Shown: in pieces, positions 18,334 through 25,961 of the stretch
How positions within the stretch are numbered: position 1 is the stretch's first letter
Layout of the letters: every line of letters starts with the position of its first letter
NCBI GenBank assembly: GCA_964645835.1
Contig: CAZYDG010000074.1
Coordinates: forward strand, 1 to 45,246
Source: CAZBME01 sp964645835
GTDB lineage: Bacteria; Desulfobacterota; Syntrophia; Syntrophales; UBA8958
DNA: 45,246 nt
Direction of reading: 5' to 3'
Position numbers and translations under genes: made by a program
The notes under the pieces: model-generated
Told to the model about the DNA's origin: nothing
Database searches by the model: none
Seen by the model: only the letters and a program-made list of their open reading frames with translations

Positions 18334-19644
18334 ATGTCAACGACGGACCGTCACCTTCACCGGCTGATTTACCGCGCCATGATGGGCAAGGGACGTCATT
18401 TACCTCCGGCATCGGCCTTTCGAATGACCCGTCTTTGGGCCGGCCTCACTTCCTTCCATAAGGCGCCCTCTATCCGTCTTCTGGAACGGGAATACCTGTC
18501 CTGCTTCATAGAAGGATTGACACCGGAAAATGGCGTCTGGACATCAATCTTTGTCCCCACAGAGCTTCTTTACGCCTTTGGTCTCGCGCCTCTGTGCCTG
18601 GAGGGATTGTCGGCGTTAACGGCAGGCATGGGCATCGCCCATGATTTCCTGGGAAGGCACGGCACTCATTTCATTCCCGCCACGATGTGCAACTTCCACC
18701 GCCTTGGCATCGATCTGGCCAAGTCCGGTCTTTTGCCCAGGCCCCGGTTTATTCTGGCCTCGTCGGCCCTTTGCGACGGGAACTTGAATACCTTCCGCCA
18801 TATCGCCGAAGAGACGGACACTCCTTTTTTCTTCCTGGACATTCCTCACAATGACAATGAGGCGGGCAGGGCTTATCTTACCTCCCAACTGGAGGCGTTG
18901 ATCGCCTTCATAGAACGGATCATCGGCCGCCCCCTGAACAGCATCCGCCTTGAAGAGGCCGCCAACCATCTAAAAGTGAGCAGCAAGCTCATGGACACTA
19001 TCTACAAAAAACGCTGCCGCCTCACGCGCAATATCTTTCATGGCCATGAGATGATCGATTTCATGCTCGCTATGAACATCATGGCCGGGTCGTCCAGGCT
19101 TGTATCCATCTGCCGGGCTATCGACCGGGACATCGACGATGGAAGTGTTTACAATCACACCTTACCAAAAGAGCTACCGAAGGATGCGGTCCGTATCGTT
19201 TGGTCCCACATCGCCCCCACTTTCCAATACAGCGACATCTGGCCTGCAATCGATGACGGAATAAGTTCCAAGATTGTCATGGAGGAATGCACACGCGTCC
19301 CCGTCATAGATACCTCCAATTCCCTGGCACAAATCGTCTCACGCCTCATCAACATCCCCGGCAACGAACCCATGAAGCGCCGGTTGCAGCTTCTGGAGAC
19401 GATTTGCGATGATTCCGGAGCCGACGGCATCGTCCATTTTTCCAACTGGGGCTGCCAACAGGCCACAGGCGCCGCACCTATCATGCAGCACTACTTTGCC
19501 GAGATGGGTATCCCCTTTCTGAATATCAACGGCAATTGTGCGGATCGGACAAGCTGCGGCTCCGAACAGCACAAGACCCGCTATAGCGCATTCCTCAAAG
19601 CGATTGCCGCAAAAAAATCCGGAAGGCGTTTGATAAGCGATTAA
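18334..19644 (+). CDS. 2-hydroxyacyl-CoA dehydratase family protein, subunit 2
   Basis: A 436-aa second subunit of the same family. It contains FVPTELLYAFGLAPLCLEG near residue 70, ATMCNFHRLGIDLAKSG, SSALCDGN and HFSNWGCQQATGA near residue 375, matching the three conserved cysteines (after PxE, after S/T, and in the G-C-R/Q-Q motif) that ligate the cluster in HgdB-type subunits. The C-terminal NINGNCADRTSC also carries two Cys. It is paired with the preceding gene, 3 nt apart, so almost certainly one transcript and one complex. Confidence 0.8.
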   Translation: MSTTDRHLHRLIYRAMMGKGRHLPPASAFRMTRLWAGLTSFHKAPSIRLLEREYLSCFIEGLTPENGVWTSIFVPTELLYAFGLAPLCLEGLSALTAGMGIAHDFLGRHGTHFIPATMCNFHRLGIDLAKSGLLPRPRFILASSALCDGNLNTFRHIAEETDTPFFFLDIPHNDNEAGRAYLTSQLEALIAFIERIIGRPLNSIRLEEAANHLKVSSKLMDTIYKKRCRLTRNIFHGHEMIDFMLAMNIMAGSSRLVSICRAIDRDIDDGSVYNHTLPKELPKDAVRIVWSHIAPTFQYSDIWPAIDDGISSKIVMEECTRVPVIDTSNSLAQIVSRLINIPGNEPMKRRLQLLETICDDSGADGIVHFSNWGCQQATGAAPIMQHYFAEMGIPFLNINGNCADRTSCGSEQHKTRYSAFLKAIAAKKSGRRLISD

Positions 19645-19688
19645 TGTAGCTTTCAAGTGAGCTCAAGACAAAGAAAACTTCGGAACCA

Positions 19689-20657
19689 ATGCCACCAATG
19701 CGCGCAACCACTGATTTTTCCATAAATGATTTTCTTAAAGATTTTATTCTCACGACCGGCCTCTTCTTGTTCGTGATCGTCTGCTGCCATTCGGCATATG
19801 CGGAATCATATCATCGACTTGCGACAAATCATTTCAATATCAAATATGTGGGCACGGAAGAAAAACTGGCCAAACATATTTCCATTATGGCGGAAGAAGT
19901 CAGACAAAGGGTTGTAGCCGATATCGGATACGAATTCACGGACAGAATCACGATTGTCCTGGCGCCTTCTATTGAAGAGTTTCAGAATGTTCAACCGGGA
20001 AAGGAGTCGATTCCTCCCTGGGCATCGGCGGTGGCCTATCCCGAGCGTAACTTGATCATCTTGAGGTCTCCCGGAGCCGTGAAAGGGGGACGTCTCGATT
20101 ACGAAAAGGTGTTCACTCACGAATTTACCCATATCATCATGGGAAGGGTCCTGGAGGGGCGGGAAGCGCCTACCTGGCTTTCAGAAGGATTTGCCATGTA
20201 CGAATCGTCAGAGTGGCATTTTGAAAGAATGGCCGGTTTGACAAAAGCGTTTCTGACCAAGCGTGTGATTCCGCTCAAAAGACTGACCACGAATTTCCCT
20301 GTTGATGCCGAAGAAGCAGAGATCGCTTATGCGGAAAGCTTCATGTTTGTATCTTTTCTGATCAATAAATTCGGTCACAAGGCGTTTCAGCAATTCCTCA
20401 GGAACTACGCCGCAGATGGCAATCTCAGCGGCGCATTGACGAAGATGTCCGGCATGCACCCAGTTACATTAGAGAATGAATGGCTTGATTACATGGAGTT
20501 GAGGGTTTCATGGATACCCTTGATCACCAGCGCGACAACTTTCTGGTTTGTCATCACGCTTATCTTTATTTACGGATATTACCGAAAGCGGAGAATTGCC
20601 CGGAAAACCCTTCAGGTATGGGAAGAGGAGGAACGGGAAAACGACGCCCCTCCCTAG
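19689..20657 (+). CDS. Membrane-anchored zinc peptidase (peptidase MA/gluzincin type)
   Basis: A 322-aa protein with a signal-like N-terminus (hydrophobic about 19-36, cleavage near AYAES), then a gluzincin peptidase domain with HEFTH (144-148) and the downstream glutamate ligand in WLSEGFA (Glu166). One C-terminal TM helix (about 273-297) precedes a charged, Arg/Glu-rich tail. The active site should face the periplasm. ATG 19698 is an alternative start. It lies 44 nt after the dehydratase-like pair on the same strand, though no functional link is evident. Confidence 0.87.
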   Translation: MPPMRATTDFSINDFLKDFILTTGLFLFVIVCCHSAYAESYHRLATNHFNIKYVGTEEKLAKHISIMAEEVRQRVVADIGYEFTDRITIVLAPSIEEFQNVQPGKESIPPWASAVAYPERNLIILRSPGAVKGGRLDYEKVFTHEFTHIIMGRVLEGREAPTWLSEGFAMYESSEWHFERMAGLTKAFLTKRVIPLKRLTTNFPVDAEEAEIAYAESFMFVSFLINKFGHKAFQQFLRNYAADGNLSGALTKMSGMHPVTLENEWLDYMELRVSWIPLITSATTFWFVITLIFIYGYYRKRRIARKTLQVWEEEERENDAPP

Positions 20658-20979
20658 CAGATTCTTGAAACTTGATTTTGGGCAGGCTGAAGGAAAATCC
20701 ACCCAACCTTCCTTTGTCAAAGGAGGGATTCATTTCAGTCCCCCTTTGGAAAAGGGGAATTCAGGGGGGATTTTCCTAGACCAAAATAACGTAGCACAAA
20801 AGCTGAGGAAGGATGTAGATTCCGTTCTTTCCTTAAAGCAATTGTAGCGCAGGGCTTCAGCCCTGTCCTGTCTATTGCAGCCCTAAAGGGCTGGACTACA
20901 GGCTAAACGCAAAAGACGTGTCCTCTTTGGAGGGGATTCAGGGGAAGGTTCCCCCACGAAAGCGCATCTGGACGTTTTT
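20658..20979. repeat. Repeat-rich spacer with partial dispersed elements
   Basis: No gene is seen. The spacer includes CCTTTGTCAAAGG- and CCCCTTTGGAAAAGGGG-type palindromes (about 20712-20760), paired GGGCTTCAGCCCT / AGCCCTAAAGGGCT hairpins (about 20853-20900; a related sequence lies at 43425-43510), and a truncated end of the TIR element (GACGTTTTTTCAACAGC, about 20971-20987) that runs into the alpha/beta hydrolase gene. Confidence 0.6.
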
Positions 20980-21750
20980 TCAACAGCTTGCGGCTGCGAT
21001 GAAGTCGGACATTATCTGCAAAACCTTCTCGGTTTGCTCCTGATGCGGTGAATGGCCGCAATCTTCTATTAGAACCGCTTCCGTATTGCCCGCAGATTTT
21101 GAAACGATTGATTCTACTTGCCGGTCGGACCCATATTGATCCTGACGGCCCTGGATCGCAAGAACAGAACAGTCAATTGATGGCAATAAGTATTCAATAT
21201 TCCAATATTTAAACCATTTGCTAAGCCAGGTTCCCGCCCATGCGTTAAAAATGGCGTCTGTTTTCTCGCCATGATATTTTGAAAGGCTGCTAAGGTGTCC
21301 TTTTTCGTAAGCCTCTTCTGCAGCCTCTATCCCTCTTATGGTTTCCGGCTCAACGAAAACATGCGCCGCCTCGGTGATAATTGCTTTTAGAAGTGCAGGT
21401 TTTTCGGAACCAAAAATAAGACTTATGCTTCCGCCATCCGAATGCCCGATTAATATGAAGGGGGTATTGGGAATGACGCCTTCGATGACCCCGGGCAACT
21501 CAATGAGCGCATAATCATGCATATAATGGATCGTCCGGGTACGGCTCAAAGGCGACGATTGTCCATAGCCAAGCCGGTCATAGACCAAACCCGGACATTT
21601 GGTCTTGTGACAAAGCCGATCCGGGTAATCTTTCCACATGGCGGTACAACCAAGCCCTTCATGGAGGAAGATCAGGCAGGGATTATTATTATTGCCTTCG
21701 ATTAATCGGTAATATATTTTTTTGTTGACGTTTAATTGCAGATAGCTCAT
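20980..21750 (-). CDS. Alpha/beta hydrolase
   Basis: A 256-aa alpha/beta-hydrolase-fold protein with an oxyanion segment FLHEGLG, nucleophile elbow GHSDGG (Ser in the catalytic position), acid loop QGRQDQYG and histidine in DCGHSPH. All triad parts are present. ATG 21750 is taken as start; the upstream extension needs a TTG. The TGA stop is formed by the CTGTTGAAAAA end of a dispersed repeat, so the last residues may derive from that element. It is divergently transcribed from the sirtuin gene with an 84-bp shared upstream region. Substrate unknown. Confidence 0.88.
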   Translation of the reverse strand: MSYLQLNVNKKIYYRLIEGNNNNPCLIFLHEGLGCTAMWKDYPDRLCHKTKCPGLVYDRLGYGQSSPLSRTRTIHYMHDYALIELPGVIEGVIPNTPFILIGHSDGGSISLIFGSEKPALLKAIITEAAHVFVEPETIRGIEAAEEAYEKGHLSSLSKYHGEKTDAIFNAWAGTWLSKWFKYWNIEYLLPSIDCSVLAIQGRQDQYGSDRQVESIVSKSAGNTEAVLIEDCGHSPHQEQTEKVLQIMSDFIAAASC

Positions 21751-21834
21751 CTTAAAATCATCATAACATAGACTATCTGCTTCCAAAAGAGAAACATTGC
21801 GTGATTACGCGCGAATACATAAGGAAATTAAAAA

Positions 21835-22533
21835 ATGAAAACTATTGATCCCGGGCAATATGGAAACATCGTTTTTTTTACCGGCGCAGGAATGTCCGCT
21901 GAGAGCGGCGTTCCCACTTATCGGGGGCATGGCGGCGTCTGGAGCCAGTACAACTGGGAGGAGTATGCCTGTCAGGATGCCTTTGACGACAATCCGGAGA
22001 AGGTTCTGAAGTTCCATGAATTGAGGCGTGCAGCGGTGCTCGCTTGCAAACCCCACGCCGGACATGGGGCAATCGCCGCGTTGGAAAAGAAACACCCACG
22101 GGTGACGGTCGTGACGCAGAATATTGACGGGATGCATCAGCGAGCGGGAAACCGGAATGTCATCGAACTGCATGGAAGCCTCTGGCGCTTGAGGTGCGCC
22201 AAAGACGGTCTATCAGAGGATATAGGCGAAACATACAAAAGCTACCGTTGTGAAAATTGCGGGAACTGGCTGAGACCGGATATAATATGGTTTGGTGATA
22301 TGCTCAATTCAGCTGTCATGAACGAGGCCATCGCAGCGATTCAAAGCTGTGATCTTTTTGTGAGCATCGGGACTTCCGGTGTTGTCTACCCAGCGGCCGG
22401 TTTTCCGCGATTCGCCAAGGAAAACAACGCCCGCTGTATTGAGATCAACCCCGAGGCTAACGAAATGTCGTCTCTTTATGACGAGGCAATCCGGGATACG
22501 GCTAGCAAGGCTTTGGTGGAACTATTCAGGTGA
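21835..22533 (+). CDS. cobB: SIR2-family NAD-dependent protein deacylase
   Basis: A 232-aa sirtuin. NAD-binding GAGMSAESG (17-25) and TQNIDGMH (94-101) are intact, as is ELHGS with catalytic His113. The Zn module is incomplete: Cys121 is followed by A-K-D where the second Cys is expected, while Cys139 and Cys142 are present. The segment KFHELRRA aligns with the F-Y-x-x-R motif of class III (desuccinylating) sirtuins but has His61 in place of Tyr; Arg64 is kept. Acyl-lysine removal is expected, with preference uncertain. Such enzymes fit an organism with high acyl-CoA flux. Confidence 0.9.
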   Translation: MKTIDPGQYGNIVFFTGAGMSAESGVPTYRGHGGVWSQYNWEEYACQDAFDDNPEKVLKFHELRRAAVLACKPHAGHGAIAALEKKHPRVTVVTQNIDGMHQRAGNRNVIELHGSLWRLRCAKDGLSEDIGETYKSYRCENCGNWLRPDIIWFGDMLNSAVMNEAIAAIQSCDLFVSIGTSGVVYPAAGFPRFAKENNARCIEINPEANEMSSLYDEAIRDTASKALVELFR

Positions 22534-22542
22534 ACTGCAGCA

Positions 22543-22692
22543 AGCTGTTGAAAAACGTCCATCTGCTGTGTTGCGCTGCAAGCTTCGTCAATCGACGTAC
22601 TTCTTTATATACGCTGTCCCCCGCTGGCGGGGGTGCAGGGGGTGGTTGCCTCAGCTTTTGCGCGCCTTGCATCTGGGCATTTTTGAACAGCC
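22543..22692. repeat. Dispersed TIR element (copy 4) between convergent genes
   Basis: It starts AGCTGTTGAAAAACGTCC and ends GGGCATTTTTGAACAGCCC, with an interior TGCTGTGTTGCGCTGCAAGC and GCGCGCCTTGCATCTGG, as in copy 1. It also contains the insert CCCCCGCTGGCGGGGG. It fills the gap between the convergent sirtuin and GNAT genes. Confidence 0.78.
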
Positions 22693-22721
22693 CGCCCATA
22701 ATCGAGTTCTTCAACAAGTTC

Positions 22722-23228
22722 TTATTCGTCTCGCGGAATAAACTCCATTTCAAATCGCTGCTCGTTGACCTCTGTGCCCCACTGAGCCCCCATTTGTTGC
22801 TCGACAAGTCTGAAGCCAGCCTTTTCGTAAAGGTGCCGCGCGGTGTTGAGGCCTTCAAACGTACACAAGTAGACACGCTCATAGCCAGTATCACGACAGA
22901 ATCCGATGGCGGCATTCATCAGTATCTTGCCGATGCCCTTCCCCCTTAACGCATCAGACACGATAAACCAGCGCAAATGCGCTCCCTGCTCTTCGGCGTG
23001 GAGTCCATCGATCGCAATCGAACCTTCTATGCGCCCTTCCTGCATCGCAACCCAGAAGCCGTCACGCCGTTGATCATATCGCCCAAGGAACGCCGCCAGT
23101 TCAGTGGCGACCCTTGCCTCAAAAAAAAGGCTGAAACTCCAATGCCGATGATAGTATGTACCGTGAAGTTCGGCCACCCGCCCGATAGAACCGGGAACGT
23201 ATCCCTTGACGATCTCAATATCCGCCAT
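22722..23228 (-). CDS. GNAT family N-acetyltransferase
   Basis: A 168-aa acetyltransferase. The acetyl-CoA pyrophosphate loop LRGKGIGKILM is present, preceded by AHLRWFIVSD (beta-4) and followed by YLCTFEGLNTARHLYEKAGF (the typical GNAT C-terminal half). ATG 23228 is used because GCGGAG lies 7 nt upstream; the longer frame adds an unlikely Cys-rich leader. Members of this group are often fused to or regulated by MarR domains, but no HTH is present here. Substrate unknown. Confidence 0.87.
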   Translation of the reverse strand: MADIEIVKGYVPGSIGRVAELHGTYYHRHWSFSLFFEARVATELAAFLGRYDQRRDGFWVAMQEGRIEGSIAIDGLHAEEQGAHLRWFIVSDALRGKGIGKILMNAAIGFCRDTGYERVYLCTFEGLNTARHLYEKAGFRLVEQQMGAQWGTEVNEQRFEMEFIPRDE

Positions 23229-23304
23229 AGAACAACTCCGCCTGAAACAGGCTTGCATCGTATATAAACCTATCATGTAACATCATATTTTTCGCGCCAC
23301 TTTC

Positions 23305-23375
23305 GTCATGCCGGACTTGATCCGGCATCCAGTCCCGATTCTCTGGATTCCAGCCTTCGCCGGAATGACAGATGC
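23305..23375. repeat. GTCATTCC-family palindromic repeat
   Basis: GTCATGCCGGACTTGATCC, with CCGGCAT, precedes CTGGATTCCAGCCTTCGCC, with GGAATGAC. This is a pair of imperfect palindromes whose outer words (GTCATGCC / GGAATGAC) recur at 2982-3021, 34898-34965 and 40425-40495. It is non-coding and lies between the GNAT gene and the selenoprotein gene. Confidence 0.7.
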
Positions 23376-23438
23376 GCAGCAAGCCGCGGGGTATTAGACC
23401 CGAAACAAATAAACGTTACATGGTACTACGATTGATGC

Positions 23439-23741
23439 TCAAACCAGTTTCCAGCCTGTGAGATTGAGTATCTTTATACCAAACAGGTTTTGGACTCCGA
23501 CTGTAAGGGGAAAGGGTGATTCGAAACCATTCGGCAAGTATACTTGAACCTTATTCACGATGGACATACTATAATCTCCAGCGTTTTTAGGTATGCCCCG
23601 CCCCACGGACGGGCCAAGATTGACTCGCCCTCAACAGAGACCTGCACGTCCTGTTGAGAACAGGTACAAAGCCCCGCCCTTTGTCAGCAAGTAGTCACGT
23701 GCTTTATCGGTGATGGTAAGCATCGCCTTATTTTCTTTCAT
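23439..23741 (-). CDS. CC/Se-motif family selenoprotein (in-frame UGA, Sec37)
   Basis: A 100-aa protein readable only if the TGA at 23633-23631 is decoded as selenocysteine. The 36 codons before it run from ATG 23741 through MLTITDKARDYLLTKGG and end GRAGLC. The 63 codons after it begin GRVNLGPSVGRGIPK and contain VNKVQVYLPNG and NLFGIKILNLTGWKLV, ending at TGA 23441-23439. The total is exactly 101 codons with no other stop. The layout (helical start, strand, C-U, G-x-P, xVYLPxG, GIK-x-L-x-L-x-GW) matches what I recall of the CC/Se motif family, whose members carry Cys-Cys or Cys-Sec at this point. It lies 34 nt downstream of the DUF2284 gene, likely one operon. Function is unknown; a redox role of the C-U pair is inferred. 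Confidence 0.82.
23595..23633 (-). promoter_or_regulatory. Candidate bacterial SECIS element after the UGA
   Basis: Counting UGA as 1-3, bases 20-39 can fold as GCCCGUCC / GGGCGGGGC with one bulged G and a three-base apical loop GUG. The loop lies 24 nt past the UGA, inside the window usual for bacterial SECIS hairpins, and has G and U at the first loop positions, as SelB favours. Folding is by eye. A competing GGGC/GCCC pairing with bases 4-7 exists. Confidence 0.55.
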
Positions 23742-23775
23742 AATTCATTACCCTGGTGCTGAGAAAGCAGGGCCG

Positions 23776-24315
23776 TTAATCGACCAGCATGAGACAATAA
23801 AGATTCTGGGTTTCTGTCTTCTCCTTCAACGTCTGGATGAAGAAGCCGTTGTTCCGTGCCGTCTGAAATACGTCGATCCCGCATGACTCCATGGACGGTC
23901 TCGCCTTGCCCGGAAAGTTACAGTTTGCATCTTTTATTTTAGCACATTCCTTACAAATGGGGCAAGGACCCGCCAGATATACAAATGCCTTGTAATAGCC
24001 ATCTTTGAAGATCTCACCTTCCAAGGCAACCAGCATATCGAAAAGACCGACGTTTTTCTTGCCTCGTTCCGGTGTCCTGGGCGCTTCGATATGAAAAAGG
24101 ATGGCGCGGGAATAACTGTCCAGGACATCCCGCGTCTCACGAGGTGTCGGTGTCGACGGAGGACAGCAATGGCTGACCCTGTATGGACAGCCGAACAGGC
24201 ATTTCATCCTGACCCATGGCGCCGTGACAACGGTACCCGGATGGATGACCTTCGCATGGGTAAACCCTGCATTTATCGCCTTCTCGCAATACTTATCCAA
24301 ATCTGAAGTTTGCAT
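23776..24315 (-). CDS. DUF2284 metal-binding protein
   Basis: A 179-aa Cys-rich protein of the DUF2284 family. Conserved pieces are RMKCLFGCPYRVSHCCPP near residue 37, YLAGPCPICKECAK near residue 115, and FPGKARPSMESCGIDVFQTA. The spacing of at least eight Cys suggests an Fe-S or zinc site, and the family is widespread in anaerobes, with no established reaction. It is followed by the UGA-containing selenoprotein gene; the pairing of a metal-binding and a Cys-Sec protein hints at redox or metal handling. Confidence 0.88.
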   Translation of the reverse strand: MQTSDLDKYCEKAINAGFTHAKVIHPGTVVTAPWVRMKCLFGCPYRVSHCCPPSTPTPRETRDVLDSYSRAILFHIEAPRTPERGKKNVGLFDMLVALEGEIFKDGYYKAFVYLAGPCPICKECAKIKDANCNFPGKARPSMESCGIDVFQTARNNGFFIQTLKEKTETQNLYCLMLVD

Positions 24316-24440
24316 ATCGCTATCTCCTCCCGTAAAATTCGAAACAGTATCTGTGTAACTTTACATAGTCATTAAAATAACTCAAGAATAGATTAGTCTC
24401 CGCCACCATCCGTTTGATTCGGCTGAAACTTGATGGTGGA

Positions 24441-25676
24441 TTATGGGGCACTTTCCCTGTTGTGCAGGTCTTGGCCGCGTGTCAAAAAGAAAAGGAAAAC
24501 GATATTTACGACAATCAATACCAGCAGGCAGCCTGAACAGAGATAAACAGCCCCCAGCGACCAACGTGCAGAAATCCACCCCACCAGATAGACCGCCAGC
24601 GCCCCCACTCCGAAGATAAGAATTGCCGCCAGACCATAACCGGTACTCCGCCACTTTGGCGGTGTCAGCTTGGCAATCAGGCTGTTTTCGACTGGCTGAA
24701 TACCCAGGGCAAAGAAAACGTAGACGCCCGCAGCGACAACAAGGAGCTGATCACTGAGGAAAGCCATGAGGAGTGCGAGAGGCATCATCATGGCATTAAA
24801 AAAAATATAGAGCCTCTTCAGTTCATGGCGGTCAGCGATCTTCCCTCCCCAGAGTTGACCAAATATACCGGCTACATAGATGAAAGATGTCAGAGTGGCT
24901 GCGGCCATCGTGGTCGTGGCCGCCACCGTCGGGATACTCAGCAAATCATGTAACTGATGCGCGAGGAATCCCGCCTTTAATTCCAGGTAAGCGGGAAGTG
25001 CGACAATATTGATTCGATAGACCAAGCCGCCAAGCGTGACGATCCAGAAAAAAAGAACCACGCTTCCTATCCCAAATTTTATGTTATTTCCTGTAGAACT
25101 AGTAACCGGCGCCATTTTGATGTGGTGCGGTTCATCGATCTTCACAAACAGCATCGCCACCCCCCACAGAAGACTCAAAATGCCCATCACCCAATAGACC
25201 ATTCTCCAGCCGGCAAGCCAGTTCAAGATCCCCACCATGAAAGCCCCGGCAATAAGCCCAACTGTTCCCGCCACGCTGAAAATCCCCAGTGCCGACCCCC
25301 TGTTTTTGGCACCAAGAGAAATTAAGCCCATACCGGCCGGATGGCAGATACAGCAGAACATTCCAATGACGGCAAGGGACCACATGATTCCTGCAGATGT
25401 CGATGAGAGGGCCGTGAGGAAAGAACCGGCGGCGCAGCCGAAAAACCCGATCATCAGCGTAAGATGGTTGTTGAATCGGTCGGCGAAAATACCCCACGGC
25501 AGTGCAAAAATCCCGAACATGACATACATGGGGAATCCCAGCGCAAGGACTTCTTTCAGGTTAATCCCCAGAGATAAGGTCAGCGGAATGGCCAAGGCCG
25601 GGAAGGCGATCTCATAAAAGTGAAAAAGAAAATGGGATGCGATAGGAAAGAGAACGATCTTATTTTCGTTTGTCAT
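24441..25676 (-). CDS. MFS transporter
   Basis: An intact 411-aa major facilitator protein with about 12 hydrophobic helices. It shows the loop 2-3 motif GIFADRFNNH (G-x-x-x-D-R type) and the matching second-half signature GGKIADRHELKR. It ends in a short charged tail. There are no substrate-defining residues that I recognise. It is transcribed alone; the flanking spacers hold repeat fragments (TTTGATTCGGCTGAAACTTG near 24410 resembles the end of the array at about 30.53 kb). Confidence 0.88.
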   Translation of the reverse strand: MTNENKIVLFPIASHFLFHFYEIAFPALAIPLTLSLGINLKEVLALGFPMYVMFGIFALPWGIFADRFNNHLTLMIGFFGCAAGSFLTALSSTSAGIMWSLAVIGMFCCICHPAGMGLISLGAKNRGSALGIFSVAGTVGLIAGAFMVGILNWLAGWRMVYWVMGILSLLWGVAMLFVKIDEPHHIKMAPVTSSTGNNIKFGIGSVVLFFWIVTLGGLVYRINIVALPAYLELKAGFLAHQLHDLLSIPTVAATTTMAAATLTSFIYVAGIFGQLWGGKIADRHELKRLYIFFNAMMMPLALLMAFLSDQLLVVAAGVYVFFALGIQPVENSLIAKLTPPKWRSTGYGLAAILIFGVGALAVYLVGWISARWSLGAVYLCSGCLLVLIVVNIVFLFFLTRGQDLHNRESAP

Positions 25677-25739
25677 GCAAGAATCTTTACCACATATTGA
25701 TGGATATTTACTATGAACTTTACCGTCCCAAATCCACTA

Positions 25740-25961
25740 CCAAAACCAGATTGTCACGTTCCCTGCGGGAATTCGCAATGACAAAACGGGATTGGGGCAC
25801 AGCTTCCAAGAGAAGCTTGGTATTGGTCTGGAGGTGAATAGGATTTTTCCTACTCGTATTAGTTGTGTCATTTGCAGGATGAAACAGAGGAAAAACCCCC
25901 TGAGCCGGAAGGCCAATGCCACGCTTCTCTTGGCTATATTTGGCTGATATTTGGCGGTGGA
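25740..25961. repeat. Single degenerate copy of the 136-bp repeat family
   Basis: The spacer between butyrate kinase and the MFS gene contains GGATTTTTCC, then GGAAAAACCCCCTGAGCCGG and AAGGCCAATGCC, then a TTTGGCTGATATTTGGCGG tail, in the same order as the units of the triple array at 30.1-30.54 kb. It is preceded by TTGGGGCACAGCTTCC, also matched upstream of that array at about 30100. No gene is seen. Confidence 0.6.
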
